Assembly: GCA_031271975.1 (NCBI GenBank)
Contig: JAISUR010000004.1
Span: forward strand, 1 to 64,000
Direction: 5' to 3'
Origin: Propionibacteriaceae bacterium
GTDB lineage: Bacteria; Actinomycetota; Actinomycetes; Propionibacteriales; Propionibacteriaceae
DNA: 64,000 nucleotides
Numbering within the stretch: position 1 is the stretch's first letter; every line of letters starts with the position of its first letter. Below the pieces are notes generated by a model that was not told the DNA's origin, searched no databases, and was given only the letters and a program-made list of their open reading frames with translations. Below, piece by piece: positions 16,783-24,961 of the stretch. A program made the translations under genes and the position numbers.

Positions 16783-18207
16783 ATGGCAAATGTGGCTGTG
16801 GCTAAGGACCCCAAGCTGACCGCCGCGAAGAAACGGGCGGCGAAGACCGGCTTTCACCCGTCCCCCTACGCTGTGGCGAAGGCGCTTACCGAGGGGGATT
16901 TGTTCACCAAGGCTTCCGCCGTCGTCCTCGGCTTGGGCAACATCGTCCACAAGCAATACGTAAAAGGAGCGGTCTTCCTGCTGGGGGAGATCCTCTTTCT
17001 CTACCTATTCTTCACGTCGGGCATTTCGTGCTTGGCCAAGCTGGCGTATCTGGGGCCCGTGCTCAAAGGTTCCGACGGCTGGGACGACGACGGGAATTAC
17101 GTCCATATCGACGCCACCAACTCCGTGCGGGAGTTGCTTTACGCCGTAGCCTGGATCTTCCTGATCGCCGGATTCGTGTTGTTCTGGGTCGCGGCGGTAC
17201 GCAGCGCCTATTCGGCTCAGGTCTTGACGGAAAAGAACGGCAGAGCGCCCACGATCATCGAGGATCTCAAGGCGTTGCTGGACTCCCAAATCAAGGGCTC
17301 GTTGATGGCGTTGCCTACGCTGGGCTTGATCACGTTCACGGTTCTCCCCATCACCATCACCGTCCTGCTGGCATTCACGGACGCCGACCACAACCACTGG
17401 CCGCCGTTCAACTGGGTCGGTTTTGAGACCTTCGCCAAAGTGTTCGACCCGAACGGCTCGGTCGCCGCCGGTGTCAACCTCGGCCTGTTCATGAAGGTGC
17501 TCGTCTGGACATTGGTTTGGGCGTTCTTCGCGACATTCCTGAACTTCTTCCTCGGCATGTTCATGGCCATGGTCATCCTGCGCAAAGGCACCCGCCTCAA
17601 GGGCCTGTGGCGTACCTGCTTCTCCATGTCGATCGCCGTCCCGCAGTTCGTCTCGCTGCTGGTCATCCACCAAATGCTCACCGACCAGGGCATTCTCAAC
17701 ACGATGCTGAAGGACTGGGGCGTGATCGACACCTCGCTGCCATTCTGGACGGACAGTTGGTGGGCGCGGGTGACGGTCATCGTCGTCAACCTGTGGATCG
17801 GCGTCCCGTACACGATCATGCAGATCACCGGCATCCTGCAGAACGTCCCGGGCGAGCTGTACGAGGCTTCCGAGATCGACGGCGCGAACTGGTGGCAGAC
17901 GTTCACCAACATCACGATGCCGTACATCCTGTTCGTGATGACGCCGTACCTCATCACCACGTTCACTTCCAACGTGAACAACTTCAACGTGATCTACTTC
18001 CTGTCTGGAGGTGCGCCGGCGGCCGTCGGCGAATCGGCCGGCGATACAGACTTGCTGATCACCTGGCTGTACAAGCTGACAGTGACGAAACTGGATTACA
18101 ACGTGGGCGCCGTCATCGGCATCCTGACCTTCATCGTGCTGGCGACGGTGGCGTTGATCACCTACCGCAGCAGTGGGTCGTATAAGAACGAGGAGGGATT
18201 CCGCTGA
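16783..18207 (+). CDS. Sugar ABC transporter permease (MalF-like)
   Basis: 474 residues with an extended N-terminal part carrying two to three extra helices, as in actinobacterial and bifidobacterial MalF proteins. The permease EAA loop reads EASEIDGANWWQTFTNITMPYI, the site that contacts the ATPase. It forms the membrane channel together with the next gene product. Its stop overlaps the next start as TGATG. No ATPase gene is in the operon. Such importers commonly borrow a shared MsiK/MalK-type ATPase encoded elsewhere. Confidence 0.9.
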   Translation: MANVAVAKDPKLTAAKKRAAKTGFHPSPYAVAKALTEGDLFTKASAVVLGLGNIVHKQYVKGAVFLLGEILFLYLFFTSGISCLAKLAYLGPVLKGSDGWDDDGNYVHIDATNSVRELLYAVAWIFLIAGFVLFWVAAVRSAYSAQVLTEKNGRAPTIIEDLKALLDSQIKGSLMALPTLGLITFTVLPITITVLLAFTDADHNHWPPFNWVGFETFAKVFDPNGSVAAGVNLGLFMKVLVWTLVWAFFATFLNFFLGMFMAMVILRKGTRLKGLWRTCFSMSIAVPQFVSLLVIHQMLTDQGILNTMLKDWGVIDTSLPFWTDSWWARVTVIVVNLWIGVPYTIMQITGILQNVPGELYEASEIDGANWWQTFTNITMPYILFVMTPYLITTFTSNVNNFNVIYFLSGGAPAAVGESAGDTDLLITWLYKLTVTKLDYNVGAVIGILTFIVLATVALITYRSSGSYKNEEGFR

Positions 18208-19091
18208 TGACCGCAGTGACCAAACCCGCCCACACCGGCAGCCTGCGCACCCGCCGCCTTGTCGGGGACGCCTTGGCGCATATCTTCCTGGCTGTCATGG
18301 CCATCATCTGGCTGGTGCCGATCATCTGGGTGTTCGCGGAGAGTTTCAACAAGAACACCGCGCAGAATCCGCCCACCTTCTTCCCGACGGAGTACACCTT
18401 CAACAACTACATCCGGCTGTTCACGGACACGTCGGTGCTGGACTTCACCAGCATGTTCATCCGCACGCTGATCATCGCGATCTTCGTCTGCGCGTTGAAT
18501 GTGTTCTTCGTGTTGTCGGTGGCGTATTGCATGAGCCGCCTGCGTTTCCGCATGCGCAAGCCGTACATGAACTTCGCGTTGGTGCTGGGAATGTTCCCGG
18601 GCATCATGTCGGTGGTCGCCATCTACTTCATCTTGAACGCGTTGGGGCTGACCGGCGGTGGCGCGCAAACGATGATCGCGCTGGTGATCGTTTACGCCGC
18701 CGGATCGGGCGCTTCGTTCTATGTGATGAAGGGCTTCATGGACACCATCCCGATGTCCTTGGACGAGGCGGCGACTCTTGACGGCTGCACGAAGTGGGAA
18801 ACCTTTACGAAGATCATCATCCCGGTCACCAAGCCCATGATCGTCTACCAGGCCATCACCGGCTTCCTGATCCCGTGGCTCGACTTCGTGCTCGCGTCCG
18901 TGATTTGCCGCACGCAGGAGAACTACACCGTGGCCGTCGGCATGTACCAGATGCTGCAGAAGGAGTACATCGCGGACTGGTACGCCGCCTTCGCCGCGGC
19001 CGCCGTTTGCGTGTCGATTCCGATCGCGGTGCTGTTCATCTTCATGCAGCGTTTCTACCAGGCGTCGATGACGGGCTCTGTGAAGGGGTAG
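18207..19091 (+). CDS. Sugar ABC transporter permease (MalG-like)
   Basis: 294 residues with about six helices. The EAA loop is DEAATLDGCTKWETFTKIIIP. It pairs with the MalF-like protein. GAGGAGGGA precedes the start, which shares one base with the upstream stop. The C-terminal QRFYQASMTGSVKG is standard for MalG-type permeases. It is the last gene of the three-gene importer. Confidence 0.9.
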   Translation: MTAVTKPAHTGSLRTRRLVGDALAHIFLAVMAIIWLVPIIWVFAESFNKNTAQNPPTFFPTEYTFNNYIRLFTDTSVLDFTSMFIRTLIIAIFVCALNVFFVLSVAYCMSRLRFRMRKPYMNFALVLGMFPGIMSVVAIYFILNALGLTGGGAQTMIALVIVYAAGSGASFYVMKGFMDTIPMSLDEAATLDGCTKWETFTKIIIPVTKPMIVYQAITGFLIPWLDFVLASVICRTQENYTVAVGMYQMLQKEYIADWYAAFAAAAVCVSIPIAVLFIFMQRFYQASMTGSVKG

Positions 19092-19113
19092 CAGACGCAC
19101 TAGACTGCCCGAC

Positions 19114-19860
19114 ATGGATGGCACACAGGCGGCTCGGGGCCTGTCCGACTTTCGGCTGAAGGTCATCGGCTTGACCTTGATCATCCTGTCGATGGGCGGG
19201 TCGGTGGTCGCGCAGACGGGCATGCCCGCCGACCTGAAGGGTGTCGACCTGGGCCGTCTGACGATCGCCGTGTTGATCGAGATCGTCTCCTGGACGGCGT
19301 TCCCGATCTTCGCCTGGCTGCTGTGGTCGGGGTATCGGAACACCAGGTCGATTTGGAAATACGGCTTGCGGCTGCTCGCCGCGGCGGTGATCTCGGAAGT
19401 GCCCTACGACTTGGCGACCACCGGCATGTGGTGGGATCCGAGCACGCAAAACCCGATCTTCGCACTGGTGATCTGCCTGGCCGTGCTGGCCTCGATCAAG
19501 TGGCTGCGGGCCACGGGCGTCGGCTACGTGGTTTGCTGCATTGTGATCTGCCTCGCGGGCGCCCTGTGGATGGCGCTTATGCAGGCCGGGGTGCGCCTCG
19601 GCGTGCTTCCGGGCGGGCTGCTGCTGCTCGCGTTCACGGTGATCTTCCGGTTCCTGTCCAACAGGGAGAACTGGATGATGCTCGCCGGCGCAGTCGTCGG
19701 CTCTTTCGCCCTGGTCCTGCCTGCCTTCGGCATGATCTTCCTGCACTTCCGCAACGGCGAGCTCGGCATGAGCCGCCGCACCCAGCAACTGTGCTACGCC
19801 GTCTACCCGGCCGCCCTGCTCGTCCTCGGCCTGGTCCGTCTGGCGCTCCAAGCGGGCTGA
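19114..19860 (+). CDS. TraX-family membrane protein
   Basis: 248 residues with about seven hydrophobic segments. The pattern FPIFAWLLWSGYRNTRS...RLLAAAVISEVPYDLA...NPIFALVI matches the TraX family, named after an F-pilin acetyltransferase. Chromosomal members are common and are probably membrane acyltransferases unrelated to conjugation. The gene appears leaderless: TAGACT at 19101-19106 lies seven bases before the ATG and no ribosome site is seen. No conjugation gene is nearby. It lies 22 bases after the sugar permease but probably has its own promoter. Confidence 0.75.
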   Translation: MDGTQAARGLSDFRLKVIGLTLIILSMGGSVVAQTGMPADLKGVDLGRLTIAVLIEIVSWTAFPIFAWLLWSGYRNTRSIWKYGLRLLAAAVISEVPYDLATTGMWWDPSTQNPIFALVICLAVLASIKWLRATGVGYVVCCIVICLAGALWMALMQAGVRLGVLPGGLLLLAFTVIFRFLSNRENWMMLAGAVVGSFALVLPAFGMIFLHFRNGELGMSRRTQQLCYAVYPAALLVLGLVRLALQAG

Positions 19861-19874
19861 CGTGCCGCGATTGG

Positions 19875-19903
19875 TTGATAACTATTAAGAACCGGCCTAT
19901 TCT
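19875..19903 (+). promoter_or_regulatory. Strong promoter of the 19.9-20.1 kb transcript
   Basis: TTGATA (19875-19880) and TATTCT (19898-19903) are spaced by 17 bases. The inferred transcript start is near 19910, about 290 bases before the sigma factor start. Confidence 0.55.
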
Positions 19904-19909
19904 GGAGGC

Positions 19910-20109
19910 GTGAGGCTCGCGCCTTCATAGCGGCAGAGATCTACGCATAAAATCGCTCAAATTCCCATTTCGGGAGGTACCTGTGCCTGCTAGCGTTGAC
20001 CTCAGGTTTGCGGATAGCGTCCGGCCAGAGCCGATTGGTGGTGCGGCCGAACCGCCGAGACGTTCTTCGCGCGCTTGTGGCCCCTCTGCAGAGGGGCCAC
20101 AAGTGTTTT
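19910..20109 (+). ncRNA. Candidate attenuated leader or small RNA
   Basis: A promoter at 19875-19903 and a perfect 30-base palindrome at 20074-20103 followed by TGTTTT bound a roughly 200-base transcript. Inside are a hairpin near 19905-19925 and GGGAGG (19973-19978) six bases before a GTG. The frame from that GTG runs into the terminator. It could be an attenuator controlling the ECF sigma gene or a free-standing small RNA. It does not match a riboswitch that I can recognise. Confidence 0.35.
20074..20109 (+). terminator. Perfect-palindrome intrinsic terminator
   Basis: CTTGTGGCCCCTC and GAGGGGCCACAAG pair around TGCA and are followed by TGTTTT. It lies upstream of the sigma gene, so either the transcript ends here or it is read through under control. 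Confidence 0.7.
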
Positions 20110-20197
20110 CTGCCCGGCGCGCAGCCAGTCAGACACGTGCGGCCATCTTTGTAAGGATTGCCCAGGTCCAAGACACTTATAGAGTGTGGAAGCAATC

Positions 20198-20707
20198 ATG
20201 GTGACCGATCAAGAGATGCCCGTGGCAGACGCCGTCCCGGCCAAGTCGGAGCGGGAGGTGCGGCGCTTCACGGCGCTGTTTGCCAAGGAGTATCCGAGGA
20301 TCGTGGCCTTCGCCAAACGCCGTACCGGCGATTCGAGTGCCGCCGAGGACATCGCGGCCGACGTCTTCCGCATCGCCTGGGAGCAAGACCAGACACCTGG
20401 CAGCGCGTGGCTGTTCGTCACGGCGCGGAACTTGTTGCGCAACCACCACCGGGCCAACGCCCGGCTTGCCGAGCTGCACATGCGGCTGCGGATGGAACGC
20501 GCGGCCGAACCGTCCGACACAGACGACGCACTGCTGGACGCCATCGAAAAGCTCCCCGAAAACCAACGTGAACTACTGCTGGCCCACTACTGGGACGGTC
20601 TGAGCGGCGCCGAATGCGCGGCGCTGGTCGGATGCTCTCCCGGCAGCGTGTGGGTGGCGTTACACCGCGCCCGTGCGAACCTGCGCCGGCAACTAACCAA
20701 AGGATGA
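20198..20707 (+). CDS. ECF-type RNA polymerase sigma factor
   Basis: 169 residues. Region 2 reads YPRIVAFAKRRTGDSSAAEDIAADVFRIAW and region 4 reads LPENQRELLLAHYWDGLSGAECAALVGCS...ALHRARANLRR, so it directs RNA polymerase to a small regulon. The ATG at 20198 follows GGAAG by five bases. An in-frame GTG at 20186 is the alternative. The next gene overlaps or abuts the stop and encodes a membrane protein with the layout of an anti-sigma factor. The stimulus is unknown. Confidence 0.9.
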   Translation: MVTDQEMPVADAVPAKSEREVRRFTALFAKEYPRIVAFAKRRTGDSSAAEDIAADVFRIAWEQDQTPGSAWLFVTARNLLRNHHRANARLAELHMRLRMERAAEPSDTDDALLDAIEKLPENQRELLLAHYWDGLSGAECAALVGCSPGSVWVALHRARANLRRQLTKG

Positions 20708-20712
20708 AAGAA

Positions 20713-21627
20713 ATGAGAATCGGAAAGACACTGCGCGACGCTGACCCGCTGGGCGGCGAAACTCCCACCATGTCCTTGCAAGGGCGGGCGACGTTGCGCT
20801 CGATCACGGGCTCGGTCGCGGAGCCCACGGAGGTGACGGCCCCGGCCCGGCGCCGCGGCCTGGTGCCCGCGCTGGCCACTGGCGGCCTGGCCCTTGCCCT
20901 CGGCATCGGTTTGGCCGTGTGGCCGACCACTGGCACCGCGTCGCTGGCATACGCCGATACGGTGGAGGCCAAAGTCGTTTCGGCCAAGACGACGCCCGGC
21001 GATTGGGGCGCCACCACCACCATCGCGCTGCCGTTGCCCGAAATCGACGGCAAGCAGGGCTACCGGGTGGTGCGCTTCTGGCAGAAGAACGGCGGCTCGG
21101 TCCCGGCGGCGGAAACGGTCACCTTCAAGAAGCAAAGCTCTTCGGGCGACTCCGCGGTGTACAAGTCGACGGATTTCCCGTTCGGAGATCTAGTTTTCTC
21201 CTTCTTCGGGCCCAACTCGCCCGAGTGTGAGAACGTTGACGTCGACGGCGAAATCGGACTCACCGCCGTTGGGGCGAGCGAGGACGGAGACTTCTCGTCG
21301 TCCATTTACATATGCGGCTCGGGTTTCGTTGACTCGGTGATGTGGACTGGGTCAAACGCCGAGAGTGGCGCCGTTTTCTCGATCGAGCGGACTGGCACAG
21401 ATCTGGCCGAGCTGGAGGATTGGATGAGCCAGTTCGAGGTCGGCGCCGACGGCCAGTGGGCCAGCACGCCTGCGGGCGCCCAGGTGACCCCTCCGGTCGA
21501 AGTGTCCTCCGGCGAGTCCACGATATCGGCGGGCTCCGGCGAGGCTGAGTCGGCCGGCCCCGAGACCGTGGAATACACCGTCGGCGGCGACGCCCCGGAA
21601 ACGCAAGTAGTGGAGGCTGCCCCCTAG
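20713..21627 (+). CDS. Membrane-anchored partner of the ECF sigma factor
   Basis: 304 residues from ATG 20713, which has AAAGGA at good spacing; ATG 20704 overlaps the sigma stop as ATGA. A cytoplasmic segment of about 50 residues contains LRDADP and is followed by one helix (LATGGLALALGIGLAVWP). A long extracytoplasmic part ends in a Ser/Glu/Pro-rich tail. The Zn-binding HxxxCxxC of classic anti-sigma factors is absent. The layout resembles the CU044_5270-type proteins that are coded with ECF factors in actinomycetes. It may sense an envelope signal and hold the sigma factor, but that is inference. Confidence 0.6.
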   Translation: MRIGKTLRDADPLGGETPTMSLQGRATLRSITGSVAEPTEVTAPARRRGLVPALATGGLALALGIGLAVWPTTGTASLAYADTVEAKVVSAKTTPGDWGATTTIALPLPEIDGKQGYRVVRFWQKNGGSVPAAETVTFKKQSSSGDSAVYKSTDFPFGDLVFSFFGPNSPECENVDVDGEIGLTAVGASEDGDFSSSIYICGSGFVDSVMWTGSNAESGAVFSIERTGTDLAELEDWMSQFEVGADGQWASTPAGAQVTPPVEVSSGESTISAGSGEAESAGPETVEYTVGGDAPETQVVEAAP

Positions 21628-21643
21628 CAGTCACTGCCCGTCG

Positions 21644-21671
21644 AGGCCCCCGCTCCTGGATGCGGGGGCCT
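21644..21671 (+). terminator. Hairpin after the sigma operon
   Basis: AGGCCCCCGC and GCGGGGGCCT pair in ten perfect base pairs around an eight-base loop. TGCCATTTCC follows. It separates the sigma operon from the two-component genes. Confidence 0.7.
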
Positions 21672-21734
21672 TGCCATTTCCATCGGAGCTCCCGGGTATC
21701 ACCGTGGGGGAAGATCTGGGGCTTTGTCCTTAAA

Positions 21735-21762
21735 CACAGCTAGTTCATAGCTTCTCCATAGC
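21735..21762 (+). promoter_or_regulatory. Three 11-bp-spaced direct repeats, candidate response-regulator box
   Basis: CACAGC (21735), CATAGC (21746) and CATAGC (21757) recur exactly every 11 bases, the spacing used by OmpR/PhoB-type regulators. They lie 33-60 bases before the response regulator start, which suggests autoregulation. Confidence 0.5.
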
Positions 21763-21764
21763 GC

Positions 21765-21788
21765 AGCTTGGCATTGCTTTGCCAAGCT
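21765..21788. promoter_or_regulatory. Nine-base inverted repeat just before the response regulator start
   Basis: AGCTTGGCA and TGCCAAGCT are perfect mirror arms around TTGCTT and end six bases before the ATG at 21795. As RNA this hairpin would cover the initiation region. As DNA it could be an operator. Confidence 0.45.
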
Positions 21789-21794
21789 TGTGTT

Positions 21795-22532
21795 ATGCCA
21801 AACGCACGTCATGGTCATGAGACTCTCAGGCATCCGGATGGGTCGGCGATCCGCGTCCTCACTGTGGATGACGAGCCTTCGATCACTGAGCTTCTTTCCA
21901 TGGCGCTGCGCTACGAAGGGTGGCAAGTAACGACGGCAGCATCGGGGGCCGCCGCAGTGAAAGCCGCCCGGGAAACCCGGCCGGACGCGATCGTATTGGA
22001 CATCATGTTGCCTGACTTTGACGGGCTGGAAGTCATGCGGCGCGTCCGGGCGGAGACCCCTGATGTCCCGGTGATCTTCCTCACCGCAAAGGACGCCGTC
22101 GATGACCGCATCGCTGGTCTGACGGCCGGGGGCGACGACTATGTCACCAAGCCCTTCTCGCTTGAGGAATTGGTGGCGAGGCTGCGTTCGTTGCTGCGTC
22201 GATCGGGGGCGACCACCGCACGCAACGACACGCAACTCGTCGTGGGTGACCTGGTGCTGGATGAGGATTCGCACGAGGTCACCCGCGGCGGAACTCCGAT
22301 TCAGCTCACCGCCACCGAGTTCGAGCTGTTGCGCTATCTGATGCGCAACCCGAAGCGGGTGCTGTCCAAGGCGCAGATCTTGGACCGGGTCTGGAACTAC
22401 GACTTCGGCGGCCAGGCAAACGTGGTCGAACTCTACATCTCGTACCTGCGGAAGAAGATCGACTCCGGGCGTCCGCCCATGATTCACACACTTCGCGGCG
22501 CTGGATATGTGTTGAAGCCTGCCGTGGGATAG
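21795..22532 (+). CDS. OmpR/PhoB-family response regulator
   Basis: 245 residues. The receiver domain has the acidic pair in TVDDEPS, the phosphorylatable Asp in IVLDIMLPDFDG, the Thr in FLTAKD and the Lys in VTKPFSLEELVARL. The C-terminal winged helix contains LTATEFELLRYLMRNPKRVLS and ends RGAGYVLKPAVG. It is closest in style to MprA/TcrA-type actinobacterial regulators. The sensor kinase gene follows after three bases. No ribosome site is obvious before ATG 21795, where an inverted repeat lies. Confidence 0.92.
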   Translation: MPNARHGHETLRHPDGSAIRVLTVDDEPSITELLSMALRYEGWQVTTAASGAAAVKAARETRPDAIVLDIMLPDFDGLEVMRRVRAETPDVPVIFLTAKDAVDDRIAGLTAGGDDYVTKPFSLEELVARLRSLLRRSGATTARNDTQLVVGDLVLDEDSHEVTRGGTPIQLTATEFELLRYLMRNPKRVLSKAQILDRVWNYDFGGQANVVELYISYLRKKIDSGRPPMIHTLRGAGYVLKPAVG

Positions 22533-22535
22533 CCC

Positions 22536-23963
22536 ATGGCGAACCCGTTCCTGCCACCCAAGCCGGACGCCGTCGCTCCGATGAGCCCCGGCACCTTGAG
22601 CCGACGGCTGGTGCTGCGCGTGACGGCTTTCGTCGCCGCATTGACCATCCTGCTGAGCAGCACCATGCTGTTAGCGACCTTCCAGATCCTCACCGACGAA
22701 CTCGACTCGCGCCTGCAATCAGCCACTGTGCGGCGCGGCCGGGGCGGCATCACGAGCGCCTCCGACACTGAAGGTTCGGGCATGATCGGCTTCGAGCGTG
22801 TCGGCGGCCAGCAGTGGAGTTTCTCCTACTATCCCCCGGAAATGGATGAAAGCCAGCGAATGCGAATCGTGGCCGCCATGGACGGCATGGAGTTGGGCAC
22901 CAGCCCGGTCACCGTCGCCATACCCGGTGTGGGGCCGTACCGCGTCCTGGCCAAGGGTTTCGTCATTGTCGGCCTGCCCTATTCGAACGTCAGCGAGCCG
23001 ATGCAGCGGCAAGTCTTCTTCGCGATCGCGTTCACGATGGCGGCCATACTGCTGGCGTTCTTCGGCACCCGGACGGTGGTGTCGCGCTCGCTGCGTCCGT
23101 TGAACCGGCTGGCCGACACGGCCGCGAAAGTGACCCGCCTGCCGCTGGCCGCTGGCGAGGTGACGGTGCCGGTGCGCGCCACCGACATCGATCCGCGCAA
23201 CGAGGTGGGCCAGGTGGGCAACGCCCTGAACAGCATGCTCGACCACGTCGAGAACGCGCTCGCCGCCCGGCAGCGTTCCGAGACCAAGGTCCGCCAATTT
23301 GTCGCCGACGCCTCCCATGAGCTGCGCAACCCGCTCGCGGCAATCCGCGGCTATGCGGAGTTGACAAGGCGCGACAGGGACGAGTTGCCGCCCGACGTGG
23401 CCCGCGCGCTGGATCGCATCGAAGGTGAATCCGACCGCATGTCCGCGATGGTCGAAGACATGCTGCTGCTGGCGCGCCTCGATTCGCGCCCGGACGATTT
23501 GGACTTGCAGCCCACCGACGTGACCGAGGTGGTGTTGAACGCCGTCTCCGACGCCCAGGTGGCCGGCCCCGACCACAAATGGACGATGGAGCTTCCCGAG
23601 GGCGAGCTCATCGCCCCGGCGGACAAGCACCGCCTGCACCAAGTCGTTGCGAACTTGCTGGCAAATGCCCGCACGCACACTCCGGCCGGCACCTGGGTCC
23701 ATACCCGGCTGCACGCCGCCAAAGGCCAGGTCATCATCGAGGTGATCGACAACGGCCCAGGCGTGCCGAAGGAGATTCGCGATTCCGTCTTCGAGCGTTT
23801 CAGCCGCGCCGACTCCGCCCGCGCCCGCAAGTCCGGCATCTCCAGCACCGGCCTCGGCCTGGCAATCGTCGCCGCCGTCGTCTCCGCCCACCACGGCACC
23901 GTCGAACTGGACTGCGGCGACGGTTTCACCCGCTTCGTGATCCGGATCCCGGCGGGAGGTTAG
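22536..23963 (+). CDS. Sensor histidine kinase
   Basis: 475 residues with a short cytoplasmic start, a first helix near 28-50 and an extracytoplasmic sensor domain to about 150. A second helix and a HAMP region (SRSLRPLNRLADTA) follow. The H-box FVADASHELRNPLAAIRGY is near residue 250. The ATPase has NLLANARTHTP, DNGPGVP and STGLGLAIV. It phosphorylates the regulator encoded just upstream. The signal is unknown. The gene ends four bases from the convergent minus-strand sortase unit. Confidence 0.93.
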   Translation: MANPFLPPKPDAVAPMSPGTLSRRLVLRVTAFVAALTILLSSTMLLATFQILTDELDSRLQSATVRRGRGGITSASDTEGSGMIGFERVGGQQWSFSYYPPEMDESQRMRIVAAMDGMELGTSPVTVAIPGVGPYRVLAKGFVIVGLPYSNVSEPMQRQVFFAIAFTMAAILLAFFGTRTVVSRSLRPLNRLADTAAKVTRLPLAAGEVTVPVRATDIDPRNEVGQVGNALNSMLDHVENALAARQRSETKVRQFVADASHELRNPLAAIRGYAELTRRDRDELPPDVARALDRIEGESDRMSAMVEDMLLLARLDSRPDDLDLQPTDVTEVVLNAVSDAQVAGPDHKWTMELPEGELIAPADKHRLHQVVANLLANARTHTPAGTWVHTRLHAAKGQVIIEVIDNGPGVPKEIRDSVFERFSRADSARARKSGISSTGLGLAIVAAVVSAHHGTVELDCGDGFTRFVIRIPAGG

Positions 23964-23967
23964 CGGC

Positions 23968-24135
23968 CTACTCCACAGTGACGTCGTTGAACGGCATGTA
24001 GTCGGCGATTTGGGGGAAGACCCAGTTGAAGCAGACGTACAGCGCGGCGAGGATCAGGCCGGCGGCGAGCACTAGCTTGATCGGTTTGGGGCCGGGCAGG
24101 ATGCGCCAGATCAATCCGTAGAAGCTGAGGGTCAT
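23968..24135 (-). CDS. Small membrane protein coupled to sortase E
   Basis: A 55-residue protein, MTLSFYGLIWRILPG..., with one hydrophobic helix (KLVLAAGLILAALYVCFNWVF) and a short outward tail, PQIADYMPFNDVTVE. Its ATG overlaps the sortase stop as ATGA, so the two are translated together. Small single-helix proteins next to class E sortase genes are common in actinomycetes. A role as sortase accessory is inferred only from position. Confidence 0.7.
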   Translation of the reverse strand: MTLSFYGLIWRILPGPKPIKLVLAAGLILAALYVCFNWVFPQIADYMPFNDVTVE

Positions 24136-24812
24136 TGGGACACCTCCAGGATCTGGGTGGGCAGGCCGCCGGCTTTGGGGTATTCGCCTTCCAGGAGGGC
24201 ATGGATCACGTAGCGGTAGCGGGAACTGAACATCGGCTCGCAACTGGTCATCGTCAGCAGCGCCTGGGTCGGTTCGGCGGTGGCGTCATTCGGCACCGGG
24301 TAGACGACCGAGACCTGCGTGGGCCGCACGATCTCGCGCCCGGTGACGGCGTAGACGTAGTAGGTGTCTACAGTCTCTATGATGATCCGGTCGCCGTCCT
24401 TGAGCTCGGCGATCTTGTTGAAAGGCTTCCCATACGTGGTGCGGTGCCCGGCCATGGAGTAGTTGCCGATCTCGCCAGGGAGCACCGTTTCGGGATAGTG
24501 GCCCACGCCGCGCTGCAGGATGGCTCGCGACGTGCCCTCATAAACCGGCCGTGCGTATTTCGCCCCGAAGCGCGGTATGCGGATGATCGCGAACGCGTCG
24601 CCAAGCTTGACTTCTTTGGGATGCACCCAGCTCGCGTCGTCGTCCGTGCCGGACTCCATGCGGGCGACGACGTCGGCGGCCTCGGCGTCCGCGACAACGT
24701 CCGTCCACCACAGTTGCCACACGACAAAGGCCACCAGGAACACGCCGACGGTGATGAACACCTCGCCGACGAGCCCGGCAATGCCGCGCACGATGCCCCG
24801 CCCCTTGGCCAT
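24132..24812 (-). CDS. Class E sortase
   Basis: 226 residues with one N-terminal membrane helix (VFITVGVFLVAFVVWQLWW) and an extracytoplasmic sortase barrel. The catalytic triad is visible as His in MAGHRTTYG, Cys in LTMTSCEP and Arg in SSRYRYVIHA. It cleaves sorting signals, in class E typically LAXTG, and links proteins to peptidoglycan or other acceptors. No sorting-signal substrate is coded in this window that I can see. A small membrane protein is coupled downstream. Confidence 0.93.
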   Translation of the reverse strand: MAKGRGIVRGIAGLVGEVFITVGVFLVAFVVWQLWWTDVVADAEAADVVARMESGTDDDASWVHPKEVKLGDAFAIIRIPRFGAKYARPVYEGTSRAILQRGVGHYPETVLPGEIGNYSMAGHRTTYGKPFNKIAELKDGDRIIIETVDTYYVYAVTGREIVRPTQVSVVYPVPNDATAEPTQALLTMTSCEPMFSSRYRYVIHALLEGEYPKAGGLPTQILEVSQ

Positions 24813-24901
24813 GCAGCCAGCGTACCTTCCGAGCCGTCGCCCCGGACTCGAACTCGATACGGAATCGTGTCAGCCGATGTCGCACCAAGGTGATGTGAGG
24901 C

Positions 24902-24936
24902 GTATCCATTGCAACCCTGCGTGTATCCACTAGTAT
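24902..24936 (+). promoter_or_regulatory. Promoter and GTATCCA direct repeats before the GntR gene
   Basis: TTGCAA (24909-24914) and TAGTAT (24931-24936) with 16 bases between them. GTATCCA occurs at 24902 and 24923, exactly 21 bases apart, one on each side of the spacer. This suggests autoregulation by the GntR protein. Confidence 0.45.
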
Positions 24937-24961
24937 GTGAACAACTGACGAGAGGGATGAA

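Noticed and set aside
19114-19860. A conjugative element, because of the TraX-like gene
   Set aside because: No relaxase, coupling protein, pilus or integrase gene is nearby, and chromosomal TraX-like proteins are common.
19905-20109. A ribosomal protein L10-type leader
   Set aside because: The terminator and leader layout is similar, but rplJ is not downstream and I cannot match the conserved L10-binding core.
19983-20204. A 73-residue protein starting at GTG 19983 with a good ribosome site
   Set aside because: The frame runs through a perfect intrinsic terminator and the composition is Arg/Ala/Pro-rich like random high-GC sequence. I list it only as a possible leader peptide.
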